Of a stretch of DNA of 64,000 bases, positions 23,660-31,363 are shown piece by piece. The position numbers and the translations under genes are program-made. The DNA comes from Flavipsychrobacter sp. GTDB lineage: Bacteria > Bacteroidota > Bacteroidia > Chitinophagales > Chitinophagaceae. Position 1 is the stretch's first letter; each line of letters begins with the position of its first letter. The DNA lies in assembly GCA_021155965.1 (NCBI GenBank), contig JAJNBJ010000014.1, forward strand, positions 55,483 through 119,482. The letters run 5' to 3'. The notes beneath the pieces are model-generated. The model saw only the letters and a program-made list of their open reading frames with translations. It did no database searches and had not been told where the DNA came from.

Positions 23660-25951
23660 ATGACAGTATTCAGGCATAGCCCCTTTATAGTTATTATTTT
23701 ATTGCTTACTGTTTTGAGCGCAGCAGCCCAGGACAGGCCAATAGGCTATTGGCGGTCTCATTTGCCGTATAACCTTGCTGTAGGCGTTGCTTCCAACGGC
23801 ACCAGCCTCTATACCGTAACGCCTAAAGCATTTTTTACTTTCAGGCCATCAGCATCTGGTACCCCAGTCCCGTACAGTAAAGTAGAGGGTATGTCGGACA
23901 TTGGTATGCAGAGTGTAGCATATGATGTTGCAACCGGTACCACTGTGCTGGTATATGAGAATGGTAATATTGACCTTTTTAAAGAAAATGAAAATACTTT
24001 TTATAATATCCCTGATTTCAAAATAAAAAGTATTTCCGGTACAAAATCTGTCAATGGTGTTTTTGCGGAAAACGGGACGGCTTATATAAGTACCTCTATA
24101 GGCGTGCTGGTGATAGACCTTGCTACGCATAATGTTGAGGAAACCTATAAGTTTATCAGGAACAACGAAACAATTCCTGTTACCAGTTTTATACGGAACG
24201 GTGGCTTTTTCTACGCTATTACAGGTAATGGCGTATACCGTGCAGCAACAACCAACCCGCAACTGCAGAATTTCCAGGTTTGGGGCATTGTCGATTCGGC
24301 TTCAGGTTATACCCATGCTTCCAGCGTAAATGATAAGTTGTACGTGGCTAACAATAGTTCGGTGTCTGTTCTGCTCAATGACACCTTTCATGTGGTATAC
24401 ACCTGCGATACCGATAGGATAATCACAACCATCAACGCCGGGCACAAAGAACTTTTTATCGGGCTACACAACTTTAAAACATACTTAGGTACAGTGTTAC
24501 TGATGGACAATGGCAACAGCCTGGTTGATTCTTTTAACAAAAACGTGCTTTATCCTGCGCAGGCCGTGCAGTTGTCTGACAACGACATCTGGATCGCAGA
24601 TGCATATAATGGTTTGGCAAGGCTGAAAAAAAACTGGGCTGAAGTTTTTGTGCCGGATGGCCCGGCAGACCCGGAAAGCTTTGATATTTACGCCCACAAT
24701 AAAAGTGTTTGGGTAGCCCATAGCAGTTATACCGACATCTTGTTTGCTAAAAATAGCTTTAACGGTGTAAGCAATGTTTCAGGCGATAAATGGAAGCATT
24801 ACAAGCGATATGCTTATCCTCCGTTTGAGAACATGGATTTTTTTGTGAGCCTTGCCAAAGATGAAGGAACCGGCACAATGTATATGGCGTCATTCGTGAA
24901 TGGCTTGTTTACATTGAACAAAGATGGCAGTTACGAGATACTCAACAGGAACTCGATTTTTGATACCAGCAGGAGCGTGTTTGGAGATGGCCAGCGCCAG
25001 TTGGCGGGAGTTGCCCTCGATAAGTCGGGTAATGTATGGGTGACTTCCGTATATAGCTACCACCAGCTTTATGCGAAAAGTAATGGTAACTGGTATAAAT
25101 TCCATGTGCCCGGCACAGAGCATGGCGGGCCGGTAGTGGTTGACGATAATGGGCAGGCTTGGTTTGTATCGCTTAAAGGCGGAGGGTTGTATGTCTATGA
25201 CCCTAAGGGAACGATAGAAGACCCCTCCGATGACGAATATTATTCGTTCAGCACAGGTGTAGGCAGCGGCAACTTGCCCAGTAACAATGTGCTGTGCGTA
25301 GCCCGCGACAATAATGACAATATATGGGTGGGCACCGATAATGGGATAGGTATTATCAGCAACTGCAATGCCCCCGGCCCTTGCGATGCCCAACTGCCTA
25401 TTGTACAATATGATCAGTTTGCGGGATACCTGTTTGCCGGTAATGCCGTGCGCACAATAGCTGTTGATGGCGGTAACAGGAAATGGGTAGGCACCGATGA
25501 TGGGATATGGCTTTTATCGCCCGATGCCCAGCAGATCGTTTACAGGTTTAATGCTGAGAATAGCCCGTTGCCATCTAACCTGATAAGAAAAATAAGTATA
25601 GATAAAGTGACCGGCGATGTATATGTAGGCACGCAGAACGGTATGGTAAGCTTCAGGAGCACGGCTACAGAAGGCGGCAAAACGAACAGTAATGTGCAGG
25701 TATTCCCTAACCCTGTACACCACGATTATACAGGTACTATTGCCATAAAAGGCCTGGCAACAAATGCCGATGTGCGCATTACAGATGTAAATGGCCAGCT
25801 GGTATACAAAACCAAAGCCTATGGCGGGCAGGCGGTATGGGATGGCAAAGACTACAAAGGCCGGAAGCCCCAAAGCGGTGTGTACCTGGTATTCGTTTCC
25901 AGCAGCGATGGTGAGCAAACCTATACCGGCAAAATAGTCTTCATGCAATAA
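23660..25951 (+). CDS. PorZ-like two-component-regulator-propeller protein, T9SS sorted (copy 2)
   Basis: A 763-residue paralogue of the preceding gene, alignable over its whole length (shared SHLPYN, YSKV-GMSDIGMQ, FYNIPD, VGTDNGI and TYTGKIVF blocks). ATG 23660 gives signal MTVFRHSPFIVIILLLTVLS ending AAAQ. The propeller runs to about 650 and the type A sorting domain follows (VQVFPNPVHHDYTGTIAIKG, DVRITDVNGQLVYKT, QSGVYLVFVSS). Divergence is moderate, so the duplication is old rather than an assembly artefact. A separate -7 element suggests independent expression. Which copy is the functional PorZ cannot be decided; this one lies next to recO. Confidence 0.87.
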   Translation: MTVFRHSPFIVIILLLTVLSAAAQDRPIGYWRSHLPYNLAVGVASNGTSLYTVTPKAFFTFRPSASGTPVPYSKVEGMSDIGMQSVAYDVATGTTVLVYENGNIDLFKENENTFYNIPDFKIKSISGTKSVNGVFAENGTAYISTSIGVLVIDLATHNVEETYKFIRNNETIPVTSFIRNGGFFYAITGNGVYRAATTNPQLQNFQVWGIVDSASGYTHASSVNDKLYVANNSSVSVLLNDTFHVVYTCDTDRIITTINAGHKELFIGLHNFKTYLGTVLLMDNGNSLVDSFNKNVLYPAQAVQLSDNDIWIADAYNGLARLKKNWAEVFVPDGPADPESFDIYAHNKSVWVAHSSYTDILFAKNSFNGVSNVSGDKWKHYKRYAYPPFENMDFFVSLAKDEGTGTMYMASFVNGLFTLNKDGSYEILNRNSIFDTSRSVFGDGQRQLAGVALDKSGNVWVTSVYSYHQLYAKSNGNWYKFHVPGTEHGGPVVVDDNGQAWFVSLKGGGLYVYDPKGTIEDPSDDEYYSFSTGVGSGNLPSNNVLCVARDNNDNIWVGTDNGIGIISNCNAPGPCDAQLPIVQYDQFAGYLFAGNAVRTIAVDGGNRKWVGTDDGIWLLSPDAQQIVYRFNAENSPLPSNLIRKISIDKVTGDVYVGTQNGMVSFRSTATEGGKTNSNVQVFPNPVHHDYTGTIAIKGLATNADVRITDVNGQLVYKTKAYGGQAVWDGKDYKGRKPQSGVYLVFVSSSDGEQTYTGKIVFMQ

Positions 25952-25967
25952 GTCCCATTACGGCCAC

Positions 25968-26702
25968 ATGCTGCACAAAACCAATGGCATAGTATTACGG
26001 TCTGTTAAGTATGGAGAGAGCAGCCTTGTAACAACAATTTTCACGCAACTGTACGGTGTGCAGGCCTACATGGTGCAGGGTGTGCGCAGCGCTAAGAGCA
26101 GGCAAAACCGTGCAGCTTTTTTTCAGCCGGGCACTATGCTCGCGCTTGTTGTTTATCACCAGCCAAACAAAAATTTACAGCGGCTTCGCGAATTCCAGGC
26201 ACAGTATATATACGGCTCAGTGCAGGAGGATGTGACGAAGAACAGCATCGTTTTGTTTTCAGTGGAAATACTGCTGCGCCTGTTGCCTGAACATGCGGCC
26301 ATGCCTGAGCTATATGATTTTGTTTATGGTTACCTGGTGGCTTTAGACAAGATGCCAACAGGCGCAGTTGCCAACTTTCCTTTGTATTTCATTACTCATT
26401 GCAGCAGGGAGTTTGGGTTCGACCTCAAAGGCAGTTACAGCAACGAAACACCTTTTCTTAATTTGGCCGAAGGCGGATTTACAGCGCAGGCGCCTGCTGC
26501 AATTACCGTAACAACCGATGAGGACGCCCGTGCATTAAGCAGCCTGCTGAAGATCAATAAGTTGGAGGAAGCACAGCAGGTGAGCATGAACGGAGATATG
26601 CGCCTGCGCCTGTTGGACTGGTATGTAATTTTCCTGCAGCAGCATACACAGCACATGGGGAATGTGAGGTCGCTGTCTATACTGCGAACGGTATTGCACT
26701 AA
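25968..26702 (+). CDS. recO: DNA repair protein RecO
   Basis: A 244-residue RecO protein. The N-terminal OB-fold begins HKTNGIVLRSVKYGESSLVT and includes YMVQGVRSAKSRQNRAAFFQ. A helical domain follows (SIVLFSVEILLRLLPEHA, then YFITHCSREFGF). RecO binds SSB-coated single-stranded DNA, anneals strands and helps load RecA with RecR in gap repair. The zinc-finger cysteines of some RecO proteins are missing, as in many Bacteroidota homologues. Start ATG 25968 is 16 nt after the propeller gene stop. The stop overlaps the convergent nucleotidyltransferase stop by 4 nt. Confidence 0.93.
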   Translation: MLHKTNGIVLRSVKYGESSLVTTIFTQLYGVQAYMVQGVRSAKSRQNRAAFFQPGTMLALVVYHQPNKNLQRLREFQAQYIYGSVQEDVTKNSIVLFSVEILLRLLPEHAAMPELYDFVYGYLVALDKMPTGAVANFPLYFITHCSREFGFDLKGSYSNETPFLNLAEGGFTAQAPAAITVTTDEDARALSSLLKINKLEEAQQVSMNGDMRLRLLDWYVIFLQQHTQHMGNVRSLSILRTVLH

Positions 26703-27415
26703 GGGAAAAGGCTTTCGGCTATTGCCAGGCTCTCCGGCTTGCCCACATCAATAAAAATATCCCCGGTGTGGTCATAACCTTTTAGGATGTAGGTTTTTGC
26801 AAGGTGCAGGTAAAGGTCTACCAGCGAAAATTTTCCTGAAAAAGGAATGTTCGGTAATACCGTACCTGAGAGCACTTGTATGCCGGTGAAAGCAAAGGGT
26901 TGCAGGGAAGTAGCCTCGCGGGATATGCGCTGCTCATTGGTGTTATTATTTTGCCAGCCGCACAAGGTCATCTCTTTATCAAATAAGAATTGCCTGCCTG
27001 ATGTCCGCTGCATTACCGCCAGTGTGCCAATAGCACCTGAGGTTTTGTGTGCCTGTATCATCCTGCCCAGGTCAAGTGTGGTAAGGGCGTCTACATTCAT
27101 CACCACAAATGCACCCTCACCTGTAAAATAATTTGCTGCTTTTTTCAGCCCTCCGCCTGTTTCCAGTATCTCATCCCGTTCATCAGAAATAAAGACGTTG
27201 CTCCCGAAATTATTATTGTCTTTAAGTGTGGTTTCTATTTTATCAGCAAAATGGTGCACGTTCACCACAACATCATAAATGCCATGGCGCTGCAGGTACC
27301 TGATGTTGTGCTCAAGCAATGTTTTATTGTTGACAGGAGCCAATGCTTTGGGGGTGCTATCAGTAAATGGTTTAAGCCGTGTTCCCAGTCCGGCGGCAAA
27401 AAGCATTGCTTTCAT
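26699..27415 (-). CDS. sugar nucleotidyltransferase (MurU-like)
   Basis: A 238-residue NTP-transferase. The opening MKAMLFAAGLGTRLKPFTDS is the pyrophosphorylase signature (GxGTRLxPxT), PKALAPVNNKTLLEHNI follows, and the metal-binding Asp lies in VVMNVDALT. The C-terminus (GDIFIDVGKPESLAIAE) is typical of the MurU/HddC group. MurU makes UDP-MurNAc from MurNAc 1-phosphate in peptidoglycan recycling. Its usual partner kinase AmgK is not adjacent here, so a different sugar 1-phosphate remains possible. It faces recO tail to tail. Confidence 0.85.
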   Translation of the reverse strand: MKAMLFAAGLGTRLKPFTDSTPKALAPVNNKTLLEHNIRYLQRHGIYDVVVNVHHFADKIETTLKDNNNFGSNVFISDERDEILETGGGLKKAANYFTGEGAFVVMNVDALTTLDLGRMIQAHKTSGAIGTLAVMQRTSGRQFLFDKEMTLCGWQNNNTNEQRISREATSLQPFAFTGIQVLSGTVLPNIPFSGKFSLVDLYLHLAKTYILKGYDHTGDIFIDVGKPESLAIAESLFP

Positions 27416-27591
27416 CTGAATATTTTTTTGATCTTTAATTTTGCCAGATGCGCGCCTGTCGGACGGAACATCCGGTTCATCCGGTAAATTTATGATGTCG
27501 GGTGGTTTTTTGGATACTTTAACGTGAATGAAGGTATTTACATTTTAATAAAGTAGCGAAAACCCATATCTTAGCCCCAGTTTCCATACCT

Positions 27592-28068
27592 ATGAACAGA
27601 AAATCAAGGAGCAGGTCCCAGCATAGTTCTTCCAAACTCAACAAGAGTAATAATATCCAGATGATCAAGTTGCTCGACCCTGTTGTGCAAAGCGTAGGTA
27701 TCATCTTTTTTATTTATTGCCTCGACGCAAATACCCATATTTCCTACAGGATGGTGCTGATCGCGCTCATTGGTTGGCAAATGCTGAGTGTTATCGTCAA
27801 TTTCTTCTTCTGGAAATTAAAGCTGCTAAAAGCAGAAAGGATATTGTTCTCCATCTGCATGCTCGTGTACCTGGGCGTATTCTACTTTTTTGAGCGGAAC
27901 GTAAAGGAGAATTTTGTTCCGCTTGACACAGGGCTGAAACCTTCGGTGCCCATGAACCAGGTGGTGTTGATGACGGTGGGAGTGGTCATTGCTTTCTGGT
28001 ATAATGTTATTTGTTACCGGGAGTTCCGCAAAATGTTCGGGGCAATAAACAGGGGCAATAATAGGTGA
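27592..28068 (+). CDS. hypothetical four-helix membrane protein
   Basis: A 158-residue protein with a very basic, Ser-rich N-terminus (MNRKSRSRSQHSSSKLNKSN) followed by four hydrophobic helices (about 35-50, 60-75, 90-105 and 128-145) and a short basic tail. No family recognised. The positive N-terminus predicts a cytoplasmic start and an even number of membrane passes. The divergent nucleotidyltransferase gene starts 176 nt away and the intervening DNA has only weak -7-like sequence (TATCTTAG). The downstream PfkB gene has its own promoter. Confidence 0.65.
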   Translation: MNRKSRSRSQHSSSKLNKSNNIQMIKLLDPVVQSVGIIFFIYCLDANTHISYRMVLIALIGWQMLSVIVNFFFWKLKLLKAERILFSICMLVYLGVFYFFERNVKENFVPLDTGLKPSVPMNQVVLMTVGVVIAFWYNVICYREFRKMFGAINRGNNR

Positions 28069-28102
28069 GCGTATACGCATTTCAATTCTATGCAATGTAT
28101 CA

Positions 28103-28132
28103 TTGATTTGTGGCATCATAACAGTACATTTG
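28103..28132 (+). promoter_or_regulatory. complete promoter of the PfkB-family gene
   Basis: TTG (28103-28105), a 19-nt spacer and TACATTTG (28125-28132) match the consensus. This places transcription start downstream of the ATG at 28090 and supports ATG 28150. Confidence 0.7.
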
Positions 28133-28149
28133 CGCTAAATTTTAAAATC

Positions 28150-29067
28150 ATGTCTTTACTGATCGTAGGCACTATGGCCTTTGATGCGCTGGAAACCCCT
28201 TTTGGCAAAGTTGACCGTATAATTGGTGGTTCCGGCACCTATGCTGCATGGGCTGCATCTAATTTTGTACAGCCTATTAAACAGGTATCTATTGTAGGTG
28301 GCGATTTTCCACAAGAGGAAATAAGTGCACTCGAAGCCCGTGGTGTGGCTATGGAAGGGGTTGAAGTAGTGAAAGACGGCAAAAGCTTCTTCTGGAGCGG
28401 CCGCTACCACCTGGATATGAATACGCGTGATACGCTGGTTACAGACTTGAACGTACTTGCCCAGTTCGACCCGAAGATACCGGATAGTTACCAGGGAGCT
28501 GAGTTTGTGATGCTGGGCAACCTGGCGCCGGATATACAGAAAAAGGTGTTGCAGCAGTTAAAGAAACGCCCGAAGTTCATTATACTGGATACCATGAACT
28601 TCTGGATGGATGTGGCACTTGATGGGCTGAAAGAAGTATTGAAAATGGTGGACCTGCTGATGGTGAACGACAGCGAAGCACGACAATTGGGCGGTGAACA
28701 TTCGCTTGTAAAGTCCGCCAGGAAGATACAGGCAATGGGCCCCAAATGTGTGATTATAAAGAAAGGGGAACATGGTGCATTGCTGTTTTATGAGGACAGG
28801 ATATTCTCAGCGCCTGCACTGCCATTGGAAGATGTATTCGACCCCACAGGCGCAGGTGATACATTCGCAGGTGGCTTTATTGGTTACCTGGCGCGTATCA
28901 ACGATGTTTCTTTCGAGCATATGAAGGCTGCGGTGATAGTGGGTTCTGCTATGGCATCATATTGTGTGGAGAAATTTGGCCCGACAAGATTAAAGGAAAT
29001 AACGGCCGCTGATATAGACAGCAGGGTGAATGATTTTGTGACACTGGCAAATTTTGAAGTACGATGA
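28150..29067 (+). CDS. PfkB-family carbohydrate/nucleoside kinase
   Basis: A 305-residue ribokinase-type kinase. ATG 28150 is chosen over 28090 because the promoter lies between them and MSLLIVGTMAFDALETPFG is the usual start. GGSGTYAAWAA is PfkB signature 1 (GG-x-G). DTMNFWMD and VNDSEARQLGG follow, and the C-terminal signature DPTGAGDTFAGGFIGYLA holds the catalytic Asp and anion hole. It phosphorylates a sugar or nucleoside with ATP. Homologues in Bacteroidota are annotated as sugar kinase or inosine-guanosine kinase-like; the substrate is open. Its stop overlaps the next ATG by 4 nt. Confidence 0.9.
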   Translation: MSLLIVGTMAFDALETPFGKVDRIIGGSGTYAAWAASNFVQPIKQVSIVGGDFPQEEISALEARGVAMEGVEVVKDGKSFFWSGRYHLDMNTRDTLVTDLNVLAQFDPKIPDSYQGAEFVMLGNLAPDIQKKVLQQLKKRPKFIILDTMNFWMDVALDGLKEVLKMVDLLMVNDSEARQLGGEHSLVKSARKIQAMGPKCVIIKKGEHGALLFYEDRIFSAPALPLEDVFDPTGAGDTFAGGFIGYLARINDVSFEHMKAAVIVGSAMASYCVEKFGPTRLKEITAADIDSRVNDFVTLANFEVR

Positions 29068-29945
29068 AAATTGTTCCGGGAGAGATAAAGACGGCGCAGT
29101 TGCATGCTTATTTATTAGGTGCTATTGCACCAAGGCCCATATGCTTTGCTAGCACTATTGATAATAATGGTGTGGCTAATCTTTCCCCTTTCAGTTTCTT
29201 CAATGTATTTGGCAGTAAGCCACCTATACTCATATTCTCCCCCGCACGCCGTGTGCGCGATAATACCATTAAGCACAGCCTGGAGAATGTGTATGAAACA
29301 AAAGAGGTCGTGATAAATGTGGTGAGCTACAACATGGTGCAGCAAATGAACCTGAGCAGCTGCGAATATCCTAAGGGTGTTGATGAGTTTGTAAAGTCAG
29401 GGTTCACACCCGTTAAGTCTGATATTGTAAAACCATACCGTGTAAAGGAATCGCCGGCGCAACTGGAATGTAAGGTGCTGCAGGTAATTGAGACAGGCAA
29501 AGAAGGTGGAGCTGCAAACCTCATTATTTGCGAGGTGCTGTGTATGCATATTGATGATAATGTGCTGGATGAAACAGGTAAAATAGACCCGCATAAAATA
29601 GACCTCGTGGCCCGTATGGGCGCCGACCATTACTGCCGGGCCTCAGGCAGCGCTGTGTTTGATGTGCACAAGCCGAATATAGAATTAGGTGTGGGTGTAG
29701 ATGCCTTGCCCGCCCACATACGCCACAGCAAAATACTTACAGGCAATAACCTGGGCATGCTGGGCAACTGCACTGTGATACCCATAGTAAGCGAAGATTT
29801 CTGGGATGACCGGCTTACCTCTATACTAAAAGAATGCTCACACGATGAGGATACTAAAAGAGATGCCCTGCACCAATACGCGAAAGAACTGCTGGATGGT
29901 GGTGATGTGAACAAGGCGTGGCAGGTGCTGCTGGGGGAGGGGTAG
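29064..29945 (+). CDS. flavin reductase-like FMN-binding split-barrel protein
   Basis: A 293-residue protein of the flavin reductase/DIM6 family. The N-terminal split barrel shows LLGAIAPRPICFASTIDNNG, LSPFSFFNVFGSKPPILIFS and RRVRDNTIKHSLENV, the FMN phosphate- and isoalloxazine-binding strips. LECKVLQVIETGKEGGAANL follows. An unusual extension from about residue 190 onward is common in Bacteroidota homologues. It may reduce flavin for a monooxygenase or act as an FMN oxidoreductase of unknown substrate. It is translationally coupled to the PfkB kinase gene. Confidence 0.88.
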   Translation: MKIVPGEIKTAQLHAYLLGAIAPRPICFASTIDNNGVANLSPFSFFNVFGSKPPILIFSPARRVRDNTIKHSLENVYETKEVVINVVSYNMVQQMNLSSCEYPKGVDEFVKSGFTPVKSDIVKPYRVKESPAQLECKVLQVIETGKEGGAANLIICEVLCMHIDDNVLDETGKIDPHKIDLVARMGADHYCRASGSAVFDVHKPNIELGVGVDALPAHIRHSKILTGNNLGMLGNCTVIPIVSEDFWDDRLTSILKECSHDEDTKRDALHQYAKELLDGGDVNKAWQVLLGEG

Positions 29946-29960
29946 CTATATTATTTACAA

Positions 29961-30174
29961 TTACAGATCTTCCGGTTTCAACCCGGTATGCTTTGCAATG
30001 CGGGAAAGCATTTTTGGTCCAATTTCTTCACCATCATGAAAAAGCAAACACATAATCAGCCATTCCGTCTTTTGATAATGTACGATGAGAGCCGCTTTGC
30101 CGTTTTACTACCCAGCCATTTTTAAGCAACGCAGCTAACACCCTTTTTGATTTTGCCGAGGGCCAGTTACTCAT
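29961..30174 (-). pseudogene. hicA: hicA mRNA interferase toxin, frameshifted
   Basis: The frame from ATG 30174 (overlapping the hicB stop by 4 nt) encodes MSNWPSAKSKRVLAALLKNG, then WVVKRQSGSH, where the catalytic His30 sits in the GSH motif. A TGA at 30036-30034 ends it at 46 residues. Removing one base from the five-T run (plus-strand A-run 30039-30043) restores the canonical HicA end FHDGEEIGPKMLSRIAKHTG and the tail LKPEDL, to the TAA at 29963-29961. HicA is a double-stranded-RNA-fold ribonuclease. The call is either a real inactivating slip or a sequencing error in a homopolymer. It is too short for most ORF lists. Confidence 0.85.
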
Positions 30175-30377
30175 GCTGCTTTAAAAGAGAGTGTATTGTT
30201 GAAATACGGACGTTCACCATTTTCAAGTTTTTCAGCTTCTACACGCAGCACCAGTGCCTGTGCTTTCGCCATTGCCTCATCTTGGGTGGTTCCATAAACC
30301 AGCACGCCCGGCAAGTTGATCACTTCAGCTATCCACCGCCCGTCGGTTTCTTGTTCCAGTTCTATTATGTAATCCAT
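30171..30377 (-). CDS. hicB: HicB-family antitoxin
   Basis: A 68-residue HicB-type domain: MDYIIELEQETDGRWIAEVI, then PGVLVYGTTQDEAMAKAQAL and a short tail. The pattern E-x-x-x-DGRW-x-A-E-V-x-x-LPG...YG-x-x-x-x-EA is diagnostic. There is no C-terminal DNA-binding domain, so autoregulation by this protein alone is doubtful. It precedes the frameshifted hicA with an ATGA overlap, the reverse of the E. coli hicAB order but frequent elsewhere. If hicA is really broken, the antitoxin is free of its partner. Confidence 0.85.
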   Translation of the reverse strand: MDYIIELEQETDGRWIAEVINLPGVLVYGTTQDEAMAKAQALVLRVEAEKLENGERPYFNNTLSFKAA

Positions 30378-30482
30378 AATATTTCAAAGTTAAGTATTTC
30401 TCGAATGCGTTCTAAGAAAGGTCAAATCCACCTTTTGTTAATATCCTGTGCATATCACATTAAGATAATCTTTTGGAAATAA

Positions 30483-30510
30483 TTTGGTATAATAATTGTA
30501 TCTATCTTTA
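30483..30510 (+). promoter_or_regulatory. promoter of the ykuK-like gene
   Basis: TTTG (30483-30486), a 16-nt spacer and TATCTTTA (30503-30510, 7 of 8 matches) lie 24 nt before ATG 30535. Confidence 0.5.
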
Positions 30511-30534
30511 GTATAACCAAATATTTTACCTGAT

Positions 30535-31008
30535 ATGATATGGCGGAGATTCAGCGGGGAGCCTTTACGGATTCCCGTAAAAAAAGCGGTGGAGGACGCG
30601 ATCGTCAGGGAAACGGAGGCTGGTTACAAGCTCAAAGTCTGCATTGGCACCGATTCCCAGGTGCGCAATATTGAGACCGAGTTTGCTACCGTCATCGTTT
30701 TCCTGAGAGAAAAACATGGAGGGTTCATGTTCATCAGCAATGAGAAAACAACCAAACCCTACACCATAAAAGAGCGTATGCTTGTAGAAGTGGCTAAAAG
30801 TATAGAAATAGCCTATGAGCTCTGCGACCTCTTCAACAAGTATGATGTGGATATGGAAGTACATGCCGACATCAACACAAATCCCCAGTTCAAGAGCAAT
30901 GAAGCCCTGCGCGAGGCAATGGGCTACATCTTGGGTATGGGTTACGCCTTCAAGGCAAAACCCGATGCTTTTGCCAGCAGTTGCTGCGCCGACAAAATGG
31001 TCAATTGA
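30535..31008 (+). CDS. YkuK-family RNase H-like protein
   Basis: A 157-residue protein of the YkuK/DUF458 family. It is defined by the strand-Asp segment KVCIGTDSQVRN, TEFATVIVFLREKHGGFMFI, and the acidic cluster MEVHADINTNPQFKSNEALR, which resembles the metal-binding acids of an RNase H fold. The C-terminus AKPDAFASSCCADKMVN is also family-typical. The B. subtilis homologue is uncharacterised. An RNA- or DNA-cleaving activity is inferred from fold only. It is monocistronic: own promoter upstream and a hairpin plus repeats downstream. Confidence 0.88.
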   Translation: MIWRRFSGEPLRIPVKKAVEDAIVRETEAGYKLKVCIGTDSQVRNIETEFATVIVFLREKHGGFMFISNEKTTKPYTIKERMLVEVAKSIEIAYELCDLFNKYDVDMEVHADINTNPQFKSNEALREAMGYILGMGYAFKAKPDAFASSCCADKMVN

Positions 31009-31039
31009 TCATTTTTCTTTATTTCTCCCCTCCTTTTAC

Positions 31040-31056
31040 AAGGGTATTTTACCCTT
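31040..31056 (+). terminator. hairpin after the ykuK-like gene
   Basis: AAGGGTA (31040-31046) and TACCCTT (31050-31056) form a perfect 7-bp stem with a 3-nt loop. It lies 31 nt after the stop. There is no T-run, so termination is only likely. Confidence 0.4.
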
Positions 31057-31062
31057 GAGTGC

Positions 31063-31311
31063 TATTATCCTCTAAAATATTTCACTTCCAGCCTTACTTT
31101 TTAAAAGATTTTACTCTATATATATCGAAATAGCTTCTATTAATTTTATCCCCAGGATAATATTATCCTCTAAAATATTTCACTTTCAGCCTGACTTTTT
31201 TAAAGATTCTCCTCTATATATATTGAAATAGTTTCTATTAATTTTATCCCCAGGATAATATTATCCTCTAAAATATTTCACTTTCAGCCTGACTTTTTTA
31301 AAGATTCTCCT
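31063..31311 (+). repeat. 98-bp tandem repeat, about 2.5 copies
   Basis: Units start at 31063, 31161 and 31259. Units 1 and 2 differ at 7 of 98 positions; unit 3 is identical to unit 2 for its 53 bases, ending at 31311. Each unit junction creates the perfect 16-bp palindrome AGGATAATATTATCCT (31154-31169 and 31252-31267). The array fills the 355-bp gap before the 1185-residue T9SS protein. It has no coding potential. Confidence 0.92.
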
Positions 31312-31363
31312 GTCTATTTATAAGGAAAAAGCTTAAATTTACTATCATAACTATACTTTTATA

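Noticed and set aside
31063..31311. CRISPR array
   Set aside because: The 98-bp units are adjacent tandem copies without spacers, and no cas gene is in the window.
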